6,450 nt of DNA from an uncultured Longilinea sp. (GTDB taxonomy: Bacteria > Chloroflexota > Anaerolineae > Anaerolineales > Anaerolineaceae). The DNA is taken from the NCBI GenBank assembly GCA_937863945.1, contig CALMIB010000360.1, forward strand, positions 1 to 6,450. The letters run 5' to 3'. Made by a program: the position numbers and the translations under genes. Below, piece after piece: positions 5,686 to 6,450 of the stretch. Below the pieces are notes generated by a model. It did not search any database and was not told where the DNA came from. It saw only the letters and a program-made list of their open reading frames with translations. Numbering within the stretch: position 1 is the first letter of the stretch; each line of letters opens with the position of its first letter.

Positions 5686-6450
5686 ATGGACACTCGCAAG
5701 ACGGTACGACAATCCTGGAAATGGGCCGCGATCCTGGTGATCCTGGCCGTTGTGATGGCCGCCTGCACCCCGCAGGCCACGCCAACCCCCACCGCCGCCC
5801 CAACCGAAGTCCCCACCGCCGCGCCGACCGCCGCGCCCGCGGCAGTCACCACCGTGATTCAGGACTTCGAGACGGACGCTGCGCCGTATGAGGCTTATCA
5901 GGCCGCGGCCAGCCTGTCGACGGATGTGTTCTTCACCGGCGCGCAATCGCTGAAAAGCGAAAGCAGCGAGGGTGAATGGCACGGCGTCGGCGTCAACCTG
6001 GGCAAGGGAGCGGTTGACCTGACCCCGTACGCCAAGCTGTGCTTCTACGTCTATGATACGTCCACCGCCAACAGCGGCGGCGCCAAGAACACCGTCGGCG
6101 TCAAGCTGATCGATTCGGCCGGCGCAAGCGTAGAGCGCTACACCGACAACGAGGGCGTGGGCGCGAACGTCAAAACCAAGTTCGAGCAGTGGACGCTGAT
6201 GTGCATGAACCTGATCTCCTTCACCGGCATTGACCAGACGAAGGTGGAGAAGATCGAGTTCACCATGTACAGCCCCGGTGTGTACTACTTTGACGACATC
6301 ACCCTGCTGCCGGCCGGCGAAGAACTGGCGATGCCCGAAGCGGCAGGCGGCGAGGAAGTGGTGACCGACCTGCAAACCTTCGAGGTCGCCGATACCTTCT
6401 ACAGCGATTACCAGGCCGACGTGAGCCTGGCAACCGACATCTTCCACGGC
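5686..6450 (+). CDS. Lipoprotein with tandem carbohydrate-binding-like domains (partial, runs off right edge)
   Basis: The frame is open from 5686 to the window end (255 residues seen, no stop). A basic N-region (MDTRK, with R8 and K12) leads into a hydrophobic core and lipobox MAAC (C27), followed by a Thr/Pro/Ala linker (28-53), so it is an exported lipoprotein. Residues 54-208 form one beta-rich domain with landmarks DFETD (60-64), FTGAQSLK (83-90), CFYVYD (119-124), VGVKLIDSAG (137-146) and YYFDDITLL (200-208). The last segment is the carbohydrate-binding-module style ending of galactose-binding-like beta-sandwiches. After an acidic linker a second copy starts at 225. No catalytic motif is visible in the part present; binding glycan at the cell surface next to the GH30 enzyme is an inference, and a catalytic domain could follow off-window. 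The ATG at 5686 is preferred over in-frame ATGs at 5668 and 5674 because GGAGG (5676-5680) sits five bases before it. Confidence 0.85.
   Translation, partial: MDTRKTVRQSWKWAAILVILAVVMAACTPQATPTPTAAPTEVPTAAPTAAPAAVTTVIQDFETDAAPYEAYQAAASLSTDVFFTGAQSLKSESSEGEWHGVGVNLGKGAVDLTPYAKLCFYVYDTSTANSGGAKNTVGVKLIDSAGASVERYTDNEGVGANVKTKFEQWTLMCMNLISFTGIDQTKVEKIEFTMYSPGVYYFDDITLLPAGEELAMPEAAGGEEVVTDLQTFEVADTFYSDYQADVSLATDIFHG
5845..6450 (+). repeat. Tandem protein-domain repeat within the lipoprotein gene, period 171 codons
   Basis: Codons from residue 54 and from residue 225 (base 6358) encode the same start of domain. Aligned without gaps over 31 residues, 13 are identical, including Q59/Q230, FE at 61-62 and 232-233, Y68/Y239, YQA at 71-73 and 242-244, SL at 76-77 and 247-248, and TD at 79-80 and 250-251. 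The second copy is cut by the window end. The divergence shows an old duplication, not a recent DNA repeat. Confidence 0.8.

Noticed and set aside
5740..5845. Repeated ACC-GCC-like DNA as a possible short tandem repeat
   Set aside because: It is the degenerate coding of a Thr/Pro/Ala linker in a lipoprotein, with no fixed period at the DNA level.
5545..6447. - strand frames of 300 and 136 codons across the right-hand lipoprotein gene
   Set aside because: The + strand encodes a lipobox, linker and repeated domain with a good ribosome site. The - strand Gly/Ala/Val-rich run is only the complement of the Thr/Pro/Ala linker.

Overview
The window is high-GC bacterial DNA. It carries a compact carbohydrate-use cluster on the + strand and, at the left edge, the decayed remnant of an unrelated membrane acyltransferase on the - strand. 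Two of the products are lipoproteins with Thr/Pro/Ala-rich linkers behind the lipidated cysteine. That style, together with a ROK regulator beside clan GH-A glycosidases and the GC-rich coding, fits Chloroflexota (Anaerolineae-like) best. The taxonomic call is an inference from style and has not been tested by any search.

Layout. (1) 30-576, - strand: an acyltransferase-3 family gene that has lost its middle, shifted frame and lost its C-terminus. An extended -10-like sequence at 12-20 (-) may drive a gene outside the window. (2) 577-716: the region between the remnant and the cluster. It holds a -10-like element for the remnant and, at about 651-700, an AT-rich island with a good sigma-70-type promoter whose -10 lies inside an inverted repeat, a candidate operator. 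(3) 717-1922: ROK-family repressor with an intact winged-helix and zinc motif but Gly at the kinase catalytic Asp position. (4) 1960-4086: cytoplasmic GH35/GH42-like glycosidase, probably a beta-galactosidase, with no signal peptide. (5) 4083-5567: GH30-family glycosidase made as a lipoprotein, its GTG start overlapping the upstream stop. (6) 5568-5685: short AT-richer gap with no convincing terminator. (7) 5686 to the right edge: a second lipoprotein, built from tandem copies of a carbohydrate-binding-like domain of about 171 residues. It runs off the window.

The likely logic is as follows. The ROK protein senses a sugar and controls its own promoter and the genes behind it. The GH30 lipoprotein attacks a beta-linked glycan or glycoside outside the membrane. 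The CBM-like lipoprotein may hold substrate at the surface. The cytoplasmic GH35-like enzyme finishes imported oligosaccharides. No transporter lies in the window, so uptake is assumed. I saw no RNA genes, CRISPR arrays, insertion sequences or att sites. The nearest things to something new are the hybrid GH35/GH42 enzyme architecture and the tandem-domain lipoprotein.
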